Assembly (NCBI GenBank): GCA_026645815.1
Contig: JAPKMR010000005.1
Coordinates: forward strand, 52,720-116,719
Reading direction: 5' to 3'
DNA: 64,000 nucleotides
DNA from: Anaerolineae bacterium
GTDB lineage: Bacteria > Chloroflexota > Anaerolineae > B4-G1 > SLSP01
Part shown: positions 27,048-36,492 of the stretch, one piece after another
Position numbering within the stretch: position 1 is the first letter of the stretch
How the letters are laid out: every line of letters begins with the position of its first letter
The notes under the pieces: generated by a model
Databases searched by the model: none
The model's input: only the letters and a program-made list of their open reading frames with translations
Told to the model about the DNA's origin: nothing
Program-made: the position numbers and the translations under genes

Positions 27048-28062
27048 CCCTGAAGCCCAGCTGACCTGGATTGGCGGCAAGGGGGGCATGGAAGCCGACC
27101 TGATTGCACCCCTGGATGTGCCGTTTGTGGCCATTCCGGCGGGTGGGGTGCATGGAGTTGGAGGCCTGCGGGCGCTTTCGAATGCCTGGCAATTAATGCG
27201 CGGGTTCTTCACCGCGTGGCGGCTATTGCGGCACGAGCGTCCTGCGGCAGTGTTGACCACGGGCGGTTATGTGAGCCCTCCGGTAGCGCTAGCCGCCTGG
27301 TTGAGTCGTGTGCCGGTGTTGTTGTATTTGCCGGATATCGAGCCTGGATTATCGTTTCGTTGGGTTGCGCGTCTGGCGAAAAAGATCGCCGTAACCGTGG
27401 AGGATTCTCGAGCTTTTTTACCTGCCCACAAAGTGGTGGTCACGGGATATCCTTTGCGCAAGGACTTGCAGTGTTGGGAGCGCGCGGCAGCGCGACAGCC
27501 ACTGGGATTGAATGCTGATTTGCCTGTGCTCCTGATCCTGGGGGGCAGTCGCGGGGCGCGTTCTATCAATGAGGCCGTGCTGGCGCAGCTGCCGGCGCTT
27601 TTAGCGGAGACTCAGTTGGTGCACATGACGGGGTCGCTGGATTGGGAGAAAGTGGCGGCGAGAGCGGAATCGCTCCCGGCAGCTTTGCGCGAGCGCTACC
27701 GCCCCTTTGCCTATCTGCATGATGAGATGGGGGCAGCCCTGGCAGCGGCGGATTTGGCGCTTTCGCGTGCGGGCGCCTCGGTGTTAGGTGAATTTCCCGC
27801 CTTCGGGTTGCCGGCAATTTTGGTGCCGTATCCGTATGCCTGGCGCTATCAGAAGGTCAATGCGGAGTGGCTAGCGCAGCGTGATGCGGCAATCGTAGTG
27901 GCGGATGCTGAGCTCGCGGCTACGATATTGCCTTTGGTTCGTGAACTGTTGCAATCATCGGAGCGCAGGGCAGCGATGACTGCTAACGTACAGACTTTGG
28001 CGCGTCCGGATGCGGCGCGAGACATCGCTCAGCTCTGGCTTGCATTAGGACAGGGGGCTTGA
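26965..28062 (+). CDS. murG: Lipid II synthase (MurNAc-PP-lipid GlcNAc transferase)
   Basis: 365 aa GT28. It starts MRFWIVAGGTGGHVYPAMSV, the canonical N-terminal glycine loop, so ATG 26965 is secure; GGAG precedes it inside ftsW. Other motifs: GGMEADLI, TTGGYVSPPVALAAW, LILGGSRGARSINEAV and SRAGASVLGEFPAFGLPAILVPYPYA. It overlaps ftsW by 83 nt in another frame, a longer overlap than anywhere else in the cluster. Confidence 0.97.
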   Translation: MRFWIVAGGTGGHVYPAMSVVQAFRDINPEAQLTWIGGKGGMEADLIAPLDVPFVAIPAGGVHGVGGLRALSNAWQLMRGFFTAWRLLRHERPAAVLTTGGYVSPPVALAAWLSRVPVLLYLPDIEPGLSFRWVARLAKKIAVTVEDSRAFLPAHKVVVTGYPLRKDLQCWERAAARQPLGLNADLPVLLILGGSRGARSINEAVLAQLPALLAETQLVHMTGSLDWEKVAARAESLPAALRERYRPFAYLHDEMGAALAAADLALSRAGASVLGEFPAFGLPAILVPYPYAWRYQKVNAEWLAQRDAAIVVADAELAATILPLVRELLQSSERRAAMTANVQTLARPDAARDIAQLWLALGQGA

Positions 28063-28063
28063 G

Positions 28064-28600
28064 ATGGTGCCTCTCGAAACTGTGTTCGTAGGTCTGGTGA
28101 TCTTTTTTGGGCTGGTTGGCATGTTGCGCGGCTGGGCTAAGGAACTGTTGGTGACCTTTGCCGTTATTTTGGGGCGCTTCATCGAATTGGTGTTCTGGCA
28201 ATATGTGCCTGTGGTGAACACATCCTTGAAATCCCTGGCAGAGAGCAGCCCGAGCAGCTGGTTCTACGTGCGCCTGGGCATCTTTGTGATCATCGTGTGC
28301 TTCGGCTATGCCACGACCAAGATCTCGGCTGCATTGGGCGCAAAAGCCCGCAAAGATAAACTGCAGGATGGTCTGTTAGGCTTTTTCCTGGGCTTGCTCA
28401 ACGGTTTTCTGGTGGTAGGCATGGTGTGGGGTTTCATGGCCGATCCGAAGTTGAATTATGCGGTGTGGAATATCACGCCACCTATGTCGGATTTTGCTAA
28501 TAGTCTGGTGCCTTATTTGCCGTTAGGTTGGTTGGAAGGTGAAGCACTCTTCGTAGCCGTGGCGATTGCTTTTGCCTGTGTCTTGGTGGTCTTTGTCTAA
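28064..28600 (+). CDS. CvpA-family membrane protein inside the dcw cluster
   Basis: 178 aa with four membrane helices and the CvpA-like opening (VFVGLVIFFGLVGMLRGWAKELL) and a conserved LGLLNGFLVVGMVWG helix. It starts 1 nt after the murG stop, so it is translationally linked to murG. CvpA proteins are linked to envelope homeostasis and colicin V export; a role in cell-wall synthesis is suggested only by position. Confidence 0.75.
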   Translation: MVPLETVFVGLVIFFGLVGMLRGWAKELLVTFAVILGRFIELVFWQYVPVVNTSLKSLAESSPSSWFYVRLGIFVIIVCFGYATTKISAALGAKARKDKLQDGLLGFFLGLLNGFLVVGMVWGFMADPKLNYAVWNITPPMSDFANSLVPYLPLGWLEGEALFVAVAIAFACVLVVFV

Positions 28601-28612
28601 GGCGGCATCTCT

Positions 28613-30019
28613 GTGAAACTCGAGCAATTCAGAAGAATCCATATCGTGGGCATTGGCGGCGCAGGTATGTCGGGGATTGGGCGCGTGCTCCAGGCGCGGG
28701 GCTTTGCTGTGCAAGGCTCTGACCGGAGCGCCGGACGTCTGGTAAACGACCTGTGTGCGGAAGGAATTCCGGTTATCCTGGGGCATGCGGCGGAGAACCT
28801 TGGCGCTGCCGACCTGGTGCTGGCGTCTTCGGCCATTCCGGATGATAACGTGGAGCTGCAAGCCGCACGCGAGCGGGGCATTCCCGTGCTGCGCCGTTCC
28901 GATATCCTGCCCCTGTTGCTGGCAGAATATCAGGTCATCGCGGTTGCCGGGGCGCACGGCAAGACGACCGTTACCGGCATGATTGCGACGGTGTTATTGG
29001 CCGCCGGCATGGATCCTTCGTACATCATCGGTGGAATCGTGGCGAATCTGGGCGGCAACGCCCGCGCCGGCAAGGGAACTTATTTCATCATCGAGGCCGA
29101 TGAGTATCGCAACACTTTCCTGGCATTGGAACCAGATATTGCTGTGGTCACGAATGTGGAATTTGATCACCCGGATTGTTTCGCCAGTCCGCGTTTTTTG
29201 CGTCTGGCGTTCGGGGATTTCGTCAGCCGTATTCGGCCCGAAGGTGCGCTGGTGACCTGCAATGATGACCCGGTGGCTCACGCCGTGGGGGTCGCCTATC
29301 ACGCTGGCGGCGGTGACTTGCATCTGTACGGGCTGGCTGAAGGGGAAGGTGTCGCCTGGCGCGCGGTGGACATCGTGGTTAACGATTTGGGGGGCGTGGA
29401 TTTCACGGCCCTGGTTCATGAGAGGCCCGAGGGGCGCGTGCGCTTGCCAATTCCGGGTGCGCATAACGTGCTCAATGCGCTGGCTACACTTGCCGTGGTA
29501 ACGCAAGTGGGCGTCTCGTTTGAGGTGGCTGCGGCTGCGCTTGAGACATTCTCCGGCACCGCGCGGCGCTTTGAACTATTAGGCTCCGCCGCTGCGGTTA
29601 CGGTCATTGACGATTACGCGCACCACCCCACACAGATCCGTGTGGTGCTGGCAGCTGCACGTGCTCGTTACCCTGGGCAGCGCTTACTTGCGGTCTGGCA
29701 ACCGCATACATTTAGCCGTATCAAAGCGCTGTGGTCGGATTTCATGCGGGCATTTACCGATGCAGATTATGTGATTGTCTTACCGGTGTATGCAGCCCGC
29801 GAGGTGGATGATGGCAGCTTCAATCAAAATGATCTGGCTGCCCAACTCGAGCACCCGGTGACTGTGCCGGCGCTTTCATTGGATGACGCGGTGCAGCAGC
29901 TGGCAGATGTGGTAGCTGGAGGGGATGTGGTCCTGCTCATGGGTGCCGGTGATGAATATGTTATCGGAGAGCGCTTGTTGGCACGATTGCGAAAGGAGAA
30001 CGCCGTATGTCAAGATTGA
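28613..30019 (+). CDS. murC: UDP-MurNAc:L-Ala ligase
   Basis: 468 aa. Starts at GTG 28613 with AAGGCGG upstream. Motifs: RIHIVGIGGAGMSGIGRVL, GSDRSAGRL, VAGAHGKTTVTGMIAT (P-loop near 110), EADEYRNTFLALEPDIAVVTNVEFDHPDCF, VIDDYAHHPTQIR (C-domain) and VWQPHTFSRIKAL. The first cytoplasmic ligase of the pathway. Confidence 0.97.
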   Translation: MKLEQFRRIHIVGIGGAGMSGIGRVLQARGFAVQGSDRSAGRLVNDLCAEGIPVILGHAAENLGAADLVLASSAIPDDNVELQAARERGIPVLRRSDILPLLLAEYQVIAVAGAHGKTTVTGMIATVLLAAGMDPSYIIGGIVANLGGNARAGKGTYFIIEADEYRNTFLALEPDIAVVTNVEFDHPDCFASPRFLRLAFGDFVSRIRPEGALVTCNDDPVAHAVGVAYHAGGGDLHLYGLAEGEGVAWRAVDIVVNDLGGVDFTALVHERPEGRVRLPIPGAHNVLNALATLAVVTQVGVSFEVAAAALETFSGTARRFELLGSAAAVTVIDDYAHHPTQIRVVLAAARARYPGQRLLAVWQPHTFSRIKALWSDFMRAFTDADYVIVLPVYAAREVDDGSFNQNDLAAQLEHPVTVPALSLDDAVQQLADVVAGGDVVLLMGAGDEYVIGERLLARLRKENAVCQD

Positions 30020-30162
30020 TGGAAGCTTTGACTCGGTTGGTGCGGGTACAAGGGCGGAAAAAATCCCGCTATCGCGCTTACCAATCACAGGTGCTGACAA
30101 CCAAGTTGCGATTGGTAGAACGCGAAACCGGCACAACGTCGCGGAGGTCAATGCCACGGTGA
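30007..30162 (+). CDS. Small basic helical protein overlapping murC and murB (51 aa)
   Basis: ATG at 30007 is preceded by AAAGGAG at 29992-29998 (8-nt spacing), one of the best ribosome-binding sites in the cluster. The frame ends at TGA 30160-30162. It overlaps the end of murC by 13 nt and the murB GTG by 3 nt (GTGA), a typical coupled arrangement. The product (MSRLMEALTRLVRVQGRKKS...) is strongly basic with an amphipathic N-terminal helix. No known family. Alternatively it is only a translational relay that delivers ribosomes to murB. Confidence 0.65.
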   Translation: MSRLMEALTRLVRVQGRKKSRYRAYQSQVLTTKLRLVERETGTTSRRSMPR

Positions 30163-31091
30163 AACGCGATTATGCGGCGCGCCTGGATACGCTCTCGCAG
30201 CAGCTAGGCTCCCATGCCATTCGGCAGGGAAGCCTGGCGAAGTATTCCATGGCGGGTATTGGCGGACCGGCGGATTTGCTGGTCATCGCCCATGATCGCG
30301 AAACATTGATTCAGGCCGTGGTGGGAGCGCGTGCCTTGGACTTGCCCGCGCGGATCTTCGGAGGCTTGACGAATTGCCTGATTTGTGACGCGGGCTTCCA
30401 GGGTGTTGCCATCTTGAATCAGGTGCGTGGTTACCGCTTGGATGCGGATCATCGCTTGCACGCCGAATCTGGCGCGATTATCGCACCGATAGCACGGGTG
30501 GCGGTCGGGCGCGGTTTGGGAGGCTTGACCTGGGCTGTGGGGCTGCCGGGCACAGTCGGTGGCATGGTCGTGAACAATGCCGGCGCTTTTGGTGGAGAGA
30601 CCTCCAACAATCTGGTCGCAGCAGAGGTGCTGAATCCTGAAGGGGATGTCACGCAGGTTGAGCCAGCATGGTTCGACTTCGAGTATCGCCGCAGCCGCCT
30701 TAAGGGTTCTTCCGAGGGTTGGGTTCTGCTCTCTGCGATATTTCAGCTCCGGCCTACAGAAGTCGCGCATCTCCAGGCTAAGGCCGACGAGTACACGGCG
30801 CGACGGCAGCGGACACAACCTCCGGGACGGACTCTGGGTTCTACGTTCAAGAATCCACCTGGAGATTACGCGGGACGGTTGATCGAAGCCGCCGGTTTGA
30901 AGGGGCAGCGCATGGGTGGTGTGGTGATTTCCGACCGGCACGCGAATTTCTTCATCAACGATGGGCAAGGGACTGCTACTGACTATCAGGCGTTGATTTG
31001 TCTGGCGCAAACCGAAGTCGAAAGGCAGTTTGGCGTGCATCTCGAGCCGGAGATTGAGTTCTTCGGACTGGAGTGTCATTGTGGTGGATAG
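30159..31091 (+). CDS. murB: UDP-N-acetylenolpyruvylglucosamine reductase
   Basis: 310 aa FAD enzyme. Motifs: [101 protein letters not shown] and a final E in LEPEIEFFG. The usual GGGSN of the FAD loop reads GGLTN. The start at GTG 30159 has GGAGGT about 11 nt upstream; the longer frame back to 29925 crosses the 51-aa ORF and murC and is not used. Confidence 0.94.
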   Translation: MKRDYAARLDTLSQQLGSHAIRQGSLAKYSMAGIGGPADLLVIAHDRETLIQAVVGARALDLPARIFGGLTNCLICDAGFQGVAILNQVRGYRLDADHRLHAESGAIIAPIARVAVGRGLGGLTWAVGLPGTVGGMVVNNAGAFGGETSNNLVAAEVLNPEGDVTQVEPAWFDFEYRRSRLKGSSEGWVLLSAIFQLRPTEVAHLQAKADEYTARRQRTQPPGRTLGSTFKNPPGDYAGRLIEAAGLKGQRMGGVVISDRHANFFINDGQGTATDYQALICLAQTEVERQFGVHLEPEIEFFGLECHCGG

Positions 31092-32211
31092 GTTGAAGAT
31101 TGCGGTGCTCTTTGGTGGGCGTTCGGGCGAGCATGAAGTGAGTCTCGCTTCTGCGCGCTCCGTCATGTCGGCTCTGGACCCTGCCAAATACGAGATCATC
31201 CAGGTTGGAATTACACGGCAAGGTGCATGGATTGTGGGAGCAGACGTGCTTGCCGCGCTGCAATCTGAGGCGTTTGAGGGGACGCAGCCCGTCGCATTAT
31301 TCCCGGACCCAACCCGACGAGGTCTATGGGATATAGAAAACCTGGAAGAATCAGCGCGCTTGCATCTGTTCTCCCGTGTGGATGTGGTTTTCCCGGTATT
31401 GCACGGCACTTTTGGTGAAGATGGAACTTTGCAGGGGCTACTGGAACTGGCAGACGTGCCCTATGTGGGCTGCGGCGCGCTGGCTTCTGCCGTAGCGATG
31501 GATAAAGTGCTCTTCAAAGACGTCTGCAAGGCGCATAAACTGCCTATGGCAGCCTATGTCGGTGTGAGTCGCCGGCGCTGGGAACACGAACCGCAGGCAG
31601 TGCTTGATGAGATTGAGCGTGAACTGACTTACCCGCTTTTTACCAAGCCGGCTAACCTGGGGTCCTCGGTCGGAATCAGCAAGTGCCGCGGACGTTCAGA
31701 CTTACTGGAGGGGCTGCACGAAGCCGCTCGCTACGACCGGCGCATTTTGGTGGAGAAGGCGGTCCCGGCGGCGCGGGAGATTGAGGTGAGTGTGTTGGGC
31801 AACGAGGCGCCTTCAGCCTCTGTGCCCGGCGAGGTCATTCCCAGTCGCGAGTTCTATGATTACGCGGCGAAATACCTGGATGAGGGCGCGCGCGCCTCCC
31901 AACTGCTGATTCCTGCTCCTATCAGCGCGGCTTTGACCGAGCAGGTACGTGAACTGGCCGTTCGGGCTTATCGTGCCATTGATGGCGCCGGGATGGCGCG
32001 GGCAGATTTTCTGCTCGATGGCGAGAGCGGCGCCCTGTATTTAAATGAATTGAATACTATCCCGGGCTTTACCAAGATCAGCATGTATCCCAAACTGTGG
32101 GAAGCAACCGGGATTCCTTATTCGCAATTGTTGAGCTGGTTGATTGATCTTGCGCTGGACAGGCACGGCGAGAACAGACGTTCTGAACGTGTGTATCGCC
32201 CTACGGCGTGA
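31081..32211 (+). CDS. ddl: D-alanine--D-alanine ligase
   Basis: 376 aa ATP-grasp enzyme. [99 protein letters not shown] and [22 protein letters not shown] are all present. GTG 31081 has GGAG at 7 nt and overlaps the murB stop; no ATG is available at the conserved N-terminus. Confidence 0.97.
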   Translation: MVDRLKIAVLFGGRSGEHEVSLASARSVMSALDPAKYEIIQVGITRQGAWIVGADVLAALQSEAFEGTQPVALFPDPTRRGLWDIENLEESARLHLFSRVDVVFPVLHGTFGEDGTLQGLLELADVPYVGCGALASAVAMDKVLFKDVCKAHKLPMAAYVGVSRRRWEHEPQAVLDEIERELTYPLFTKPANLGSSVGISKCRGRSDLLEGLHEAARYDRRILVEKAVPAAREIEVSVLGNEAPSASVPGEVIPSREFYDYAAKYLDEGARASQLLIPAPISAALTEQVRELAVRAYRAIDGAGMARADFLLDGESGALYLNELNTIPGFTKISMYPKLWEATGIPYSQLLSWLIDLALDRHGENRRSERVYRPTA

Positions 32212-32265
32212 GTGTGTTGAGTGGTTATTTGGGACGATATTATTGTCAATTATTGGGGGCTTGAT

Positions 32266-33066
32266 ATGGCAAAGCGAAGTTACCCTCGAACCGCAGCATT
32301 ATTGGGACCACAACCGGTGGTCGGTCAGCAGTCACGGGATAATTACCGTAGCGCCAAGAGCGCCGCACCGGCGCTCAGGATTCCGTGGCGGGCTTTGTTG
32401 CCGGCGTTATTGCTCGCAGGGGTGTTGCTGTGGCTGTGGTTGGACCCCAGCTGGTATGTGGATGCGACGCGGGTCCATGTAACCGGCTCCACGGTGGTGG
32501 AGACCTGTCGTGATGTGGCGGTAGCGGGGCAGGTGTTAGGGCTACATGGCTTATGGCTACGGCCCAGTGCCGTCATTTCAGAAGTCCTCGCGGCGGTGCC
32601 GGTGGTCATTGAGGCGGATGCCTCTTGTAAGCTCTATCCGGCAGAATGCACGATCAGCGTGAAAGAGCGCGAACCGGTGTTGGCATGGGTCTCTATCGAA
32701 GGAGCCTCATGGGTAGATGCTGAGGGCTTCGTGATGCCGGTACGTTCAGAACGCCAGGACCTGCCCGTGGTCAACGGCCCTTTGCCTGCCGGTGGAAGCG
32801 TGCCCTTATCGGTGCTCGAAGGTGTGCAGGCTTTGCAGGCGTTGCAATTGCCGGGAGGGGCGTTGGGATATCACCCGCAGCGTGGTCTGGTGTGGTATAG
32901 CCCTGAGGGAATAACCATTGCCTTCGGTGTGGGTGTAGATATGGCGCCCCGCTGGGAATTTTGTGAGCGCTTATTGACGCAACTGCGTGCACAGGGTATC
33001 AACCCGAGCGCGGTTGATGTACAGGTTGTCGCTGCGCCGGTGTACAAACTGAGTGGTGCATGGTGA
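32266..33066 (+). CDS. ftsQ: FtsQ/DivIB-type cell division protein
   Basis: 266 aa bitopic protein: basic cytoplasmic region, helix LPALLLAGVLLWLWL, a POTRA-like domain (VHVTGSTVVETCRDVAVAGQ...VKEREPVLAWVSIEG) and the beta domain. ATG 32266 (MAKRSYPRT) has a GGGGG motif upstream; the ORF opening at 32221 is not needed. Position between ddl and ftsA is canonical. Confidence 0.9.
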   Translation: MAKRSYPRTAALLGPQPVVGQQSRDNYRSAKSAAPALRIPWRALLPALLLAGVLLWLWLDPSWYVDATRVHVTGSTVVETCRDVAVAGQVLGLHGLWLRPSAVISEVLAAVPVVIEADASCKLYPAECTISVKEREPVLAWVSIEGASWVDAEGFVMPVRSERQDLPVVNGPLPAGGSVPLSVLEGVQALQALQLPGGALGYHPQRGLVWYSPEGITIAFGVGVDMAPRWEFCERLLTQLRAQGINPSAVDVQVVAAPVYKLSGAW

Positions 33067-33120
33067 GCTCTGGGGATTGCCTGGAAGCCCAAGATATGGG
33101 ATGCTGCGTGAGGTAACGAC

Positions 33121-34350
33121 ATGGAACGATCGGTAGTAGGGATTGACGTTGGAAGCCATAAGATCGAAGTGTTGGTGGGCGAAGTCAGCGAGAATGGCGA
33201 GACCCGGATTGTTGGGGTAGGGCAGACGCCCGCTCGTGGCGTGCGCAAAGGGGTCATCGTCAACGTTGCCGATGCAACGGCGGCGATTTCTGAGGCGGTA
33301 GCACGGGCGGAACAGAGCTCCGGTTACCAAATCGAGCGTGCGTATGTCAGCATCAATGGCGCACATATTAGCTCCCGCAACAGCCCCGGTGTGGTTGGGG
33401 TGTCGCGCCGCGAACGCGGCATCACTCCGGATGATGTAGATCGGGCTTTGGAAGCTGCCGGGGCAATTGCGTTGCCCCAGAACCAGGAATTATTGCACAT
33501 TATTCCCCGTGCTTATACGGTTGATGGACAAAACGGCGTGCATGATCCTTTGGGAATGCATGGCTTTCGGCTGGAGGTGGAGGCGCACGTCGTCATGGGG
33601 TCCTCTACGGCCATCCAGAACCTCACCAAATGTGTCAATGGCGCGGGAGTCGAGGTAAGTGAGCTGGTTTTGAGCAGCCTGGCAGCGGGCGCCGCCTTGC
33701 TCTCAAACACAGAGAAGGATATGGGGGTCGTGTTGGTTGATATCGGCGAGGGCACGACCGATATTGCGATCTTCATTGAGGGGACTATCTGGTATACACG
33801 TACCTTGCCCATGGGCGGTGAGTATGTCACCAATGATATTGCCATTGGCTTGCGCCTGCCGCCAGAAACGGCGGAAGAGGTGAAGTTGAGCTATGGGCAC
33901 GCGATGGTGGCGCAGGTCTCTGAAGATGAGCGCTTCACGATTTCGCCCTATGGCGAGAGTGCCCCGGTGGTGGTGCCTCGCTGGAAGCTCGCACAGATTG
34001 TCATGGCGCGCAGCGAGGAGATCCTGGAAAACGTGCAACAGGAAATCAAGCGCTCGGGATATGATGGCTTGTTGCCGGCAGGTTTGGTCTTGTGCGGTGG
34101 TACAGCACGGTTGCCAGGGATACGAGACCTGGCACGGGATATTTTCGATCTGCCGGTACAAATCGGAACCCCGCGCGGGCTTGGTGGATTGGCAGATAAG
34201 GTGGCGTCCCCTGCTTCGGCGGTGGGAGTGGGGTTGCTGAAATGGACCCCGATGTGGGAAGACGTGGGTGGCGCCAATGCCTGGAAGTCTTCTCGAATGT
34301 CATGGTGGAAACGGTTGGGAACATGGTTAAAGACTTTGATGCCAGGTTAA
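33121..34350 (+). CDS. ftsA: Cell division actin-like protein FtsA
   Basis: 409 aa. [18 protein letters not shown] (phosphate 1), [15 protein letters not shown] in the 1C domain, [15 protein letters not shown] near 205 (phosphate 2), [14 protein letters not shown] (adenosine motif) and a C-terminal basic amphipathic helix ([13 protein letters not shown]) for membrane attachment. Anchors FtsZ to the membrane. Confidence 0.97.
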   Translation: MERSVVGIDVGSHKIEVLVGEVSENGETRIVGVGQTPARGVRKGVIVNVADATAAISEAVARAEQSSGYQIERAYVSINGAHISSRNSPGVVGVSRRERGITPDDVDRALEAAGAIALPQNQELLHIIPRAYTVDGQNGVHDPLGMHGFRLEVEAHVVMGSSTAIQNLTKCVNGAGVEVSELVLSSLAAGAALLSNTEKDMGVVLVDIGEGTTDIAIFIEGTIWYTRTLPMGGEYVTNDIAIGLRLPPETAEEVKLSYGHAMVAQVSEDERFTISPYGESAPVVVPRWKLAQIVMARSEEILENVQQEIKRSGYDGLLPAGLVLCGGTARLPGIRDLARDIFDLPVQIGTPRGLGGLADKVASPASAVGVGLLKWTPMWEDVGGANAWKSSRMSWWKRLGTWLKTLMPG

Positions 34351-34408
34351 TGCATATCAGGGACAAATTACAGTTCGGGCTAGCGTTTATTTCTATGGAG
34401 GTGACAAG

Positions 34409-35479
34409 ATGGGTGTTGTAGGTGAGAATTTCGCGCAGATTCGGGTTATTGGTGTGGGTGGCGGCGGCAGCAATGCCGTTAACCGGATGATCGAAGAGGG
34501 TCTCCAGGGTGTGGATTTCATCTCCGTCAATACGGATGCGCAGGCGTTGATGCTTTCGGACGCCCCCAAGCGCGTACGCCTGGGGGATAACGTGACCCGT
34601 GGGCTGGGCGCTGGCGGCAATCCCGAGCTCGGACAGAAGGCTGCGGAGGAATCCGCTGGCGAGATCCTCGAAGTCCTCGATGGCGCCGACATGGTTTTCG
34701 TGACCGCGGGTATGGGTGGCGGCACCGGCACGGGAGCAGCTCCGGTCATTGCTCGCATCGCCAAAGAGCAGGTGAAAGCACTGACTATTGGTGTCGTGAC
34801 GCGCCCCTTCACCTTCGAAGGCTCGCGCCGGCAGCGCTCGGCAATTGACGGCATCGAGGCGCTCAAGCATGTGGTGGATACACTGATTGTGATCCCCAAT
34901 GACCGCTTGCTGGAGATTACCGAGAAGCGGATGAGCATGCTCAACGCTTTTGCGGTCGCCGATGATGTGTTGCGTCAGGGCATCCAGGGCATCACCGAGG
35001 TCATCACCGTGCCCGGGCTGATCAACCTGGACTTCGCTGATGTCAAGGCGATTATGCAGGAAGGCGGCGCGGCTTTGATGGCCATTGGGCGTGCCAGCGG
35101 CGATAACCGGGCTGTGGAAGCGGCGCAACAGGCGATTTCAAGCCGGTTGTTGGACGTGACCATCGAAGGCGCGCGGGGCATCCTCCTGAACATTGCCGGT
35201 GGGCCAAACATGACCTTGTTTGAGGTGAACGAAGCGGCATCGCTCATCCGTGAGACCGCGCATCAGGAGGTCAATCTGATCTTCGGCGCCGTGGTGGACC
35301 CGAATATTGGCGACGATATTCGCGTGACCGTGGTGGCGACCGGTTTTGATCAGGAAGACACTCCCGTTCGCGTGCAGGCGCAGCAGGCCCGGCGTGAGAT
35401 ACGGGAGAGCATTCTGGTCCCACAGGCGATTGATCCCAATAACGTCGAAATCCCAACCTTCCTGCGCCGTCGTTCCTGA
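34409..35479 (+). CDS. ftsZ: Cell division tubulin-like GTPase FtsZ
   Basis: 356 aa. [14 protein letters not shown], the tubulin signature [10 protein letters not shown] at about 102-111, NDRLLEI, and the C-terminal tail peptide [11 protein letters not shown] that should bind FtsA. The disordered linker before the tail is short (about 25 residues). Strong ribosome-binding site TGGAGGTGACAAG. Last gene of the cluster; the 209 bp after it contain no clear terminator. Confidence 0.98.
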   Translation: MGVVGENFAQIRVIGVGGGGSNAVNRMIEEGLQGVDFISVNTDAQALMLSDAPKRVRLGDNVTRGLGAGGNPELGQKAAEESAGEILEVLDGADMVFVTAGMGGGTGTGAAPVIARIAKEQVKALTIGVVTRPFTFEGSRRQRSAIDGIEALKHVVDTLIVIPNDRLLEITEKRMSMLNAFAVADDVLRQGIQGITEVITVPGLINLDFADVKAIMQEGGAALMAIGRASGDNRAVEAAQQAISSRLLDVTIEGARGILLNIAGGPNMTLFEVNEAASLIRETAHQEVNLIFGAVVDPNIGDDIRVTVVATGFDQEDTPVRVQAQQARREIRESILVPQAIDPNNVEIPTFLRRRS

Positions 35480-35688
35480 TTCACGTTACGATTGCTGACG
35501 CAGGTATGCTTTGTTGCGACTGATAACCTGCCTTCGTGGAGGCACTTGATCAACCGAACGGTTTGCGTGCGGCTGTGGAAAACCGCGGCTATGGTTAGCC
35601 ACGGCTAGTATTAGCCGCATGCACCCCGTATCTTGGTCGCGCCTGTTGGTGACGGCGGGTGCTTGCCTTGAAAGCAATGAGGAGAGGG

Positions 35689-36027
35689 ATGGAGACACTG
35701 TTTCACCTATGGGTCCCCTATCTGGTGACGGCGGTCGAAATTTGTGGCGCAATAGTCATTGTCCTGGAAGTGCTGCGCACCACTGGCTATTATCTCTACG
35801 GCTTTTTCCGGCGTGAGAGGCTCAACATCCCGCAATTGCGGTTGGCTTTGGGGCAGAGCATGGTGATGGGCCTGGAATTTCAGGTTGCCGCGGATATTCT
35901 CAAGACCGCGCTTTCGCCGCAGTGGAGTAACCTGGCGCTATTAGGCGCTTTGGTTGCATTACGTACGGTGTTGAATTACCTTTTGGAACGCGAACTGGCG
36001 CATATTGCCGATCAATGCCAGATATAG
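35689..36027 (+). CDS. DUF1622-family membrane protein
   Basis: 112 aa, the usual length of this uncharacterised family: helix with the EICGAIVIVLEVLRTTGYYLYGFF segment, the LRLALGQSMVMGLEFQVAADILKTAL motif, and a second helical region with ALVALRTVLNYLLERELAH. ATG 35689 follows GAGGAGAGG. Membrane protein of unknown function. Confidence 0.85.
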   Translation: METLFHLWVPYLVTAVEICGAIVIVLEVLRTTGYYLYGFFRRERLNIPQLRLALGQSMVMGLEFQVAADILKTALSPQWSNLALLGALVALRTVLNYLLERELAHIADQCQI

Positions 36028-36183
36028 TTTCGCCAGGGTGTAATTGATTGCGATAACATCTTGTCACTCGGCCAATAACGCGGACGTCCTTATCTCACCG
36101 GACGCCCGCGTTTTGGTTGTACCGGCACACTCGTATTTGCCCAAGAGAATTTTGGCGCATGCGGGTTAAAGCCCATACCTCGA

Positions 36184-36431
36184 GGGTATACGACAGAATG
36201 TTGGAGAACAATAAGACCGTCATCTTGCAAACAAACCGCATCAGCGAGCAACTTTCTGCGCCGCAGTACTCGGCGCTTCTTTCTGCAAGTGTGATTTTCG
36301 TGGACGGGCGAAGCCCCGTCCACGAAAATCACAAAAAACCACCCTCTGCGTCGCTTTGGCGCGTCAAAGTGTCTAAACGCATGGTCTCACCAATCTGACC
36401 TCTGAATTTCCCAACAATCTGTCCTATACCC
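36184..36431 (+). mobile_element. Family A MITE, complete copy (248 bp)
   Basis: Starts GGGTATACGACAGAAT and ends with the imperfect inverted copy ATCTGTCCTATACCC. It is flanked by 9-bp direct repeats ATACCTCGA (36175-36183) and ATACCTCAA (36432-36440), 8/9 identical, as expected of target duplication. It contains a GCGCCG/CGGCGC hairpin and the central 18-bp hairpin GTGATTTTCGTGGACGGG (36291-36308) with its complement (36315-36332). No transposase is encoded. It fills most of the spacer 36028-36492. Confidence 0.9.
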
Positions 36432-36454
36432 ATACCTCAAACCGAACGTTTCTA

Positions 36455-36463
36455 TGGTATAAT
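36455..36463 (+). promoter_or_regulatory. Extended -10 promoter for the ABC transporter genes
   Basis: TGGTATAAT, 30 bp upstream of the ABC ATPase start and 24 bp beyond the family A element; no good -35, as typical of extended -10 promoters. Confidence 0.65.
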
Positions 36464-36492
36464 GAGAGAGTGTGGTTAGAGGAGGGTTTGAA

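Noticed and set aside
29925..30158. Longer murB N-terminus
   Set aside because: This would overlap most of the murC 3' end and the 51-aa ORF; conserved MurB sequence begins after GTG 30159.
36117..36398. 93-aa ORF similar to the 99-aa ORF at 40417-40716 (minus)
   Set aside because: Both run through family A MITEs, and the similarity is that of the repeats. The frame is broken by indels in the copy at 63883, so it is not evidence of a gene.
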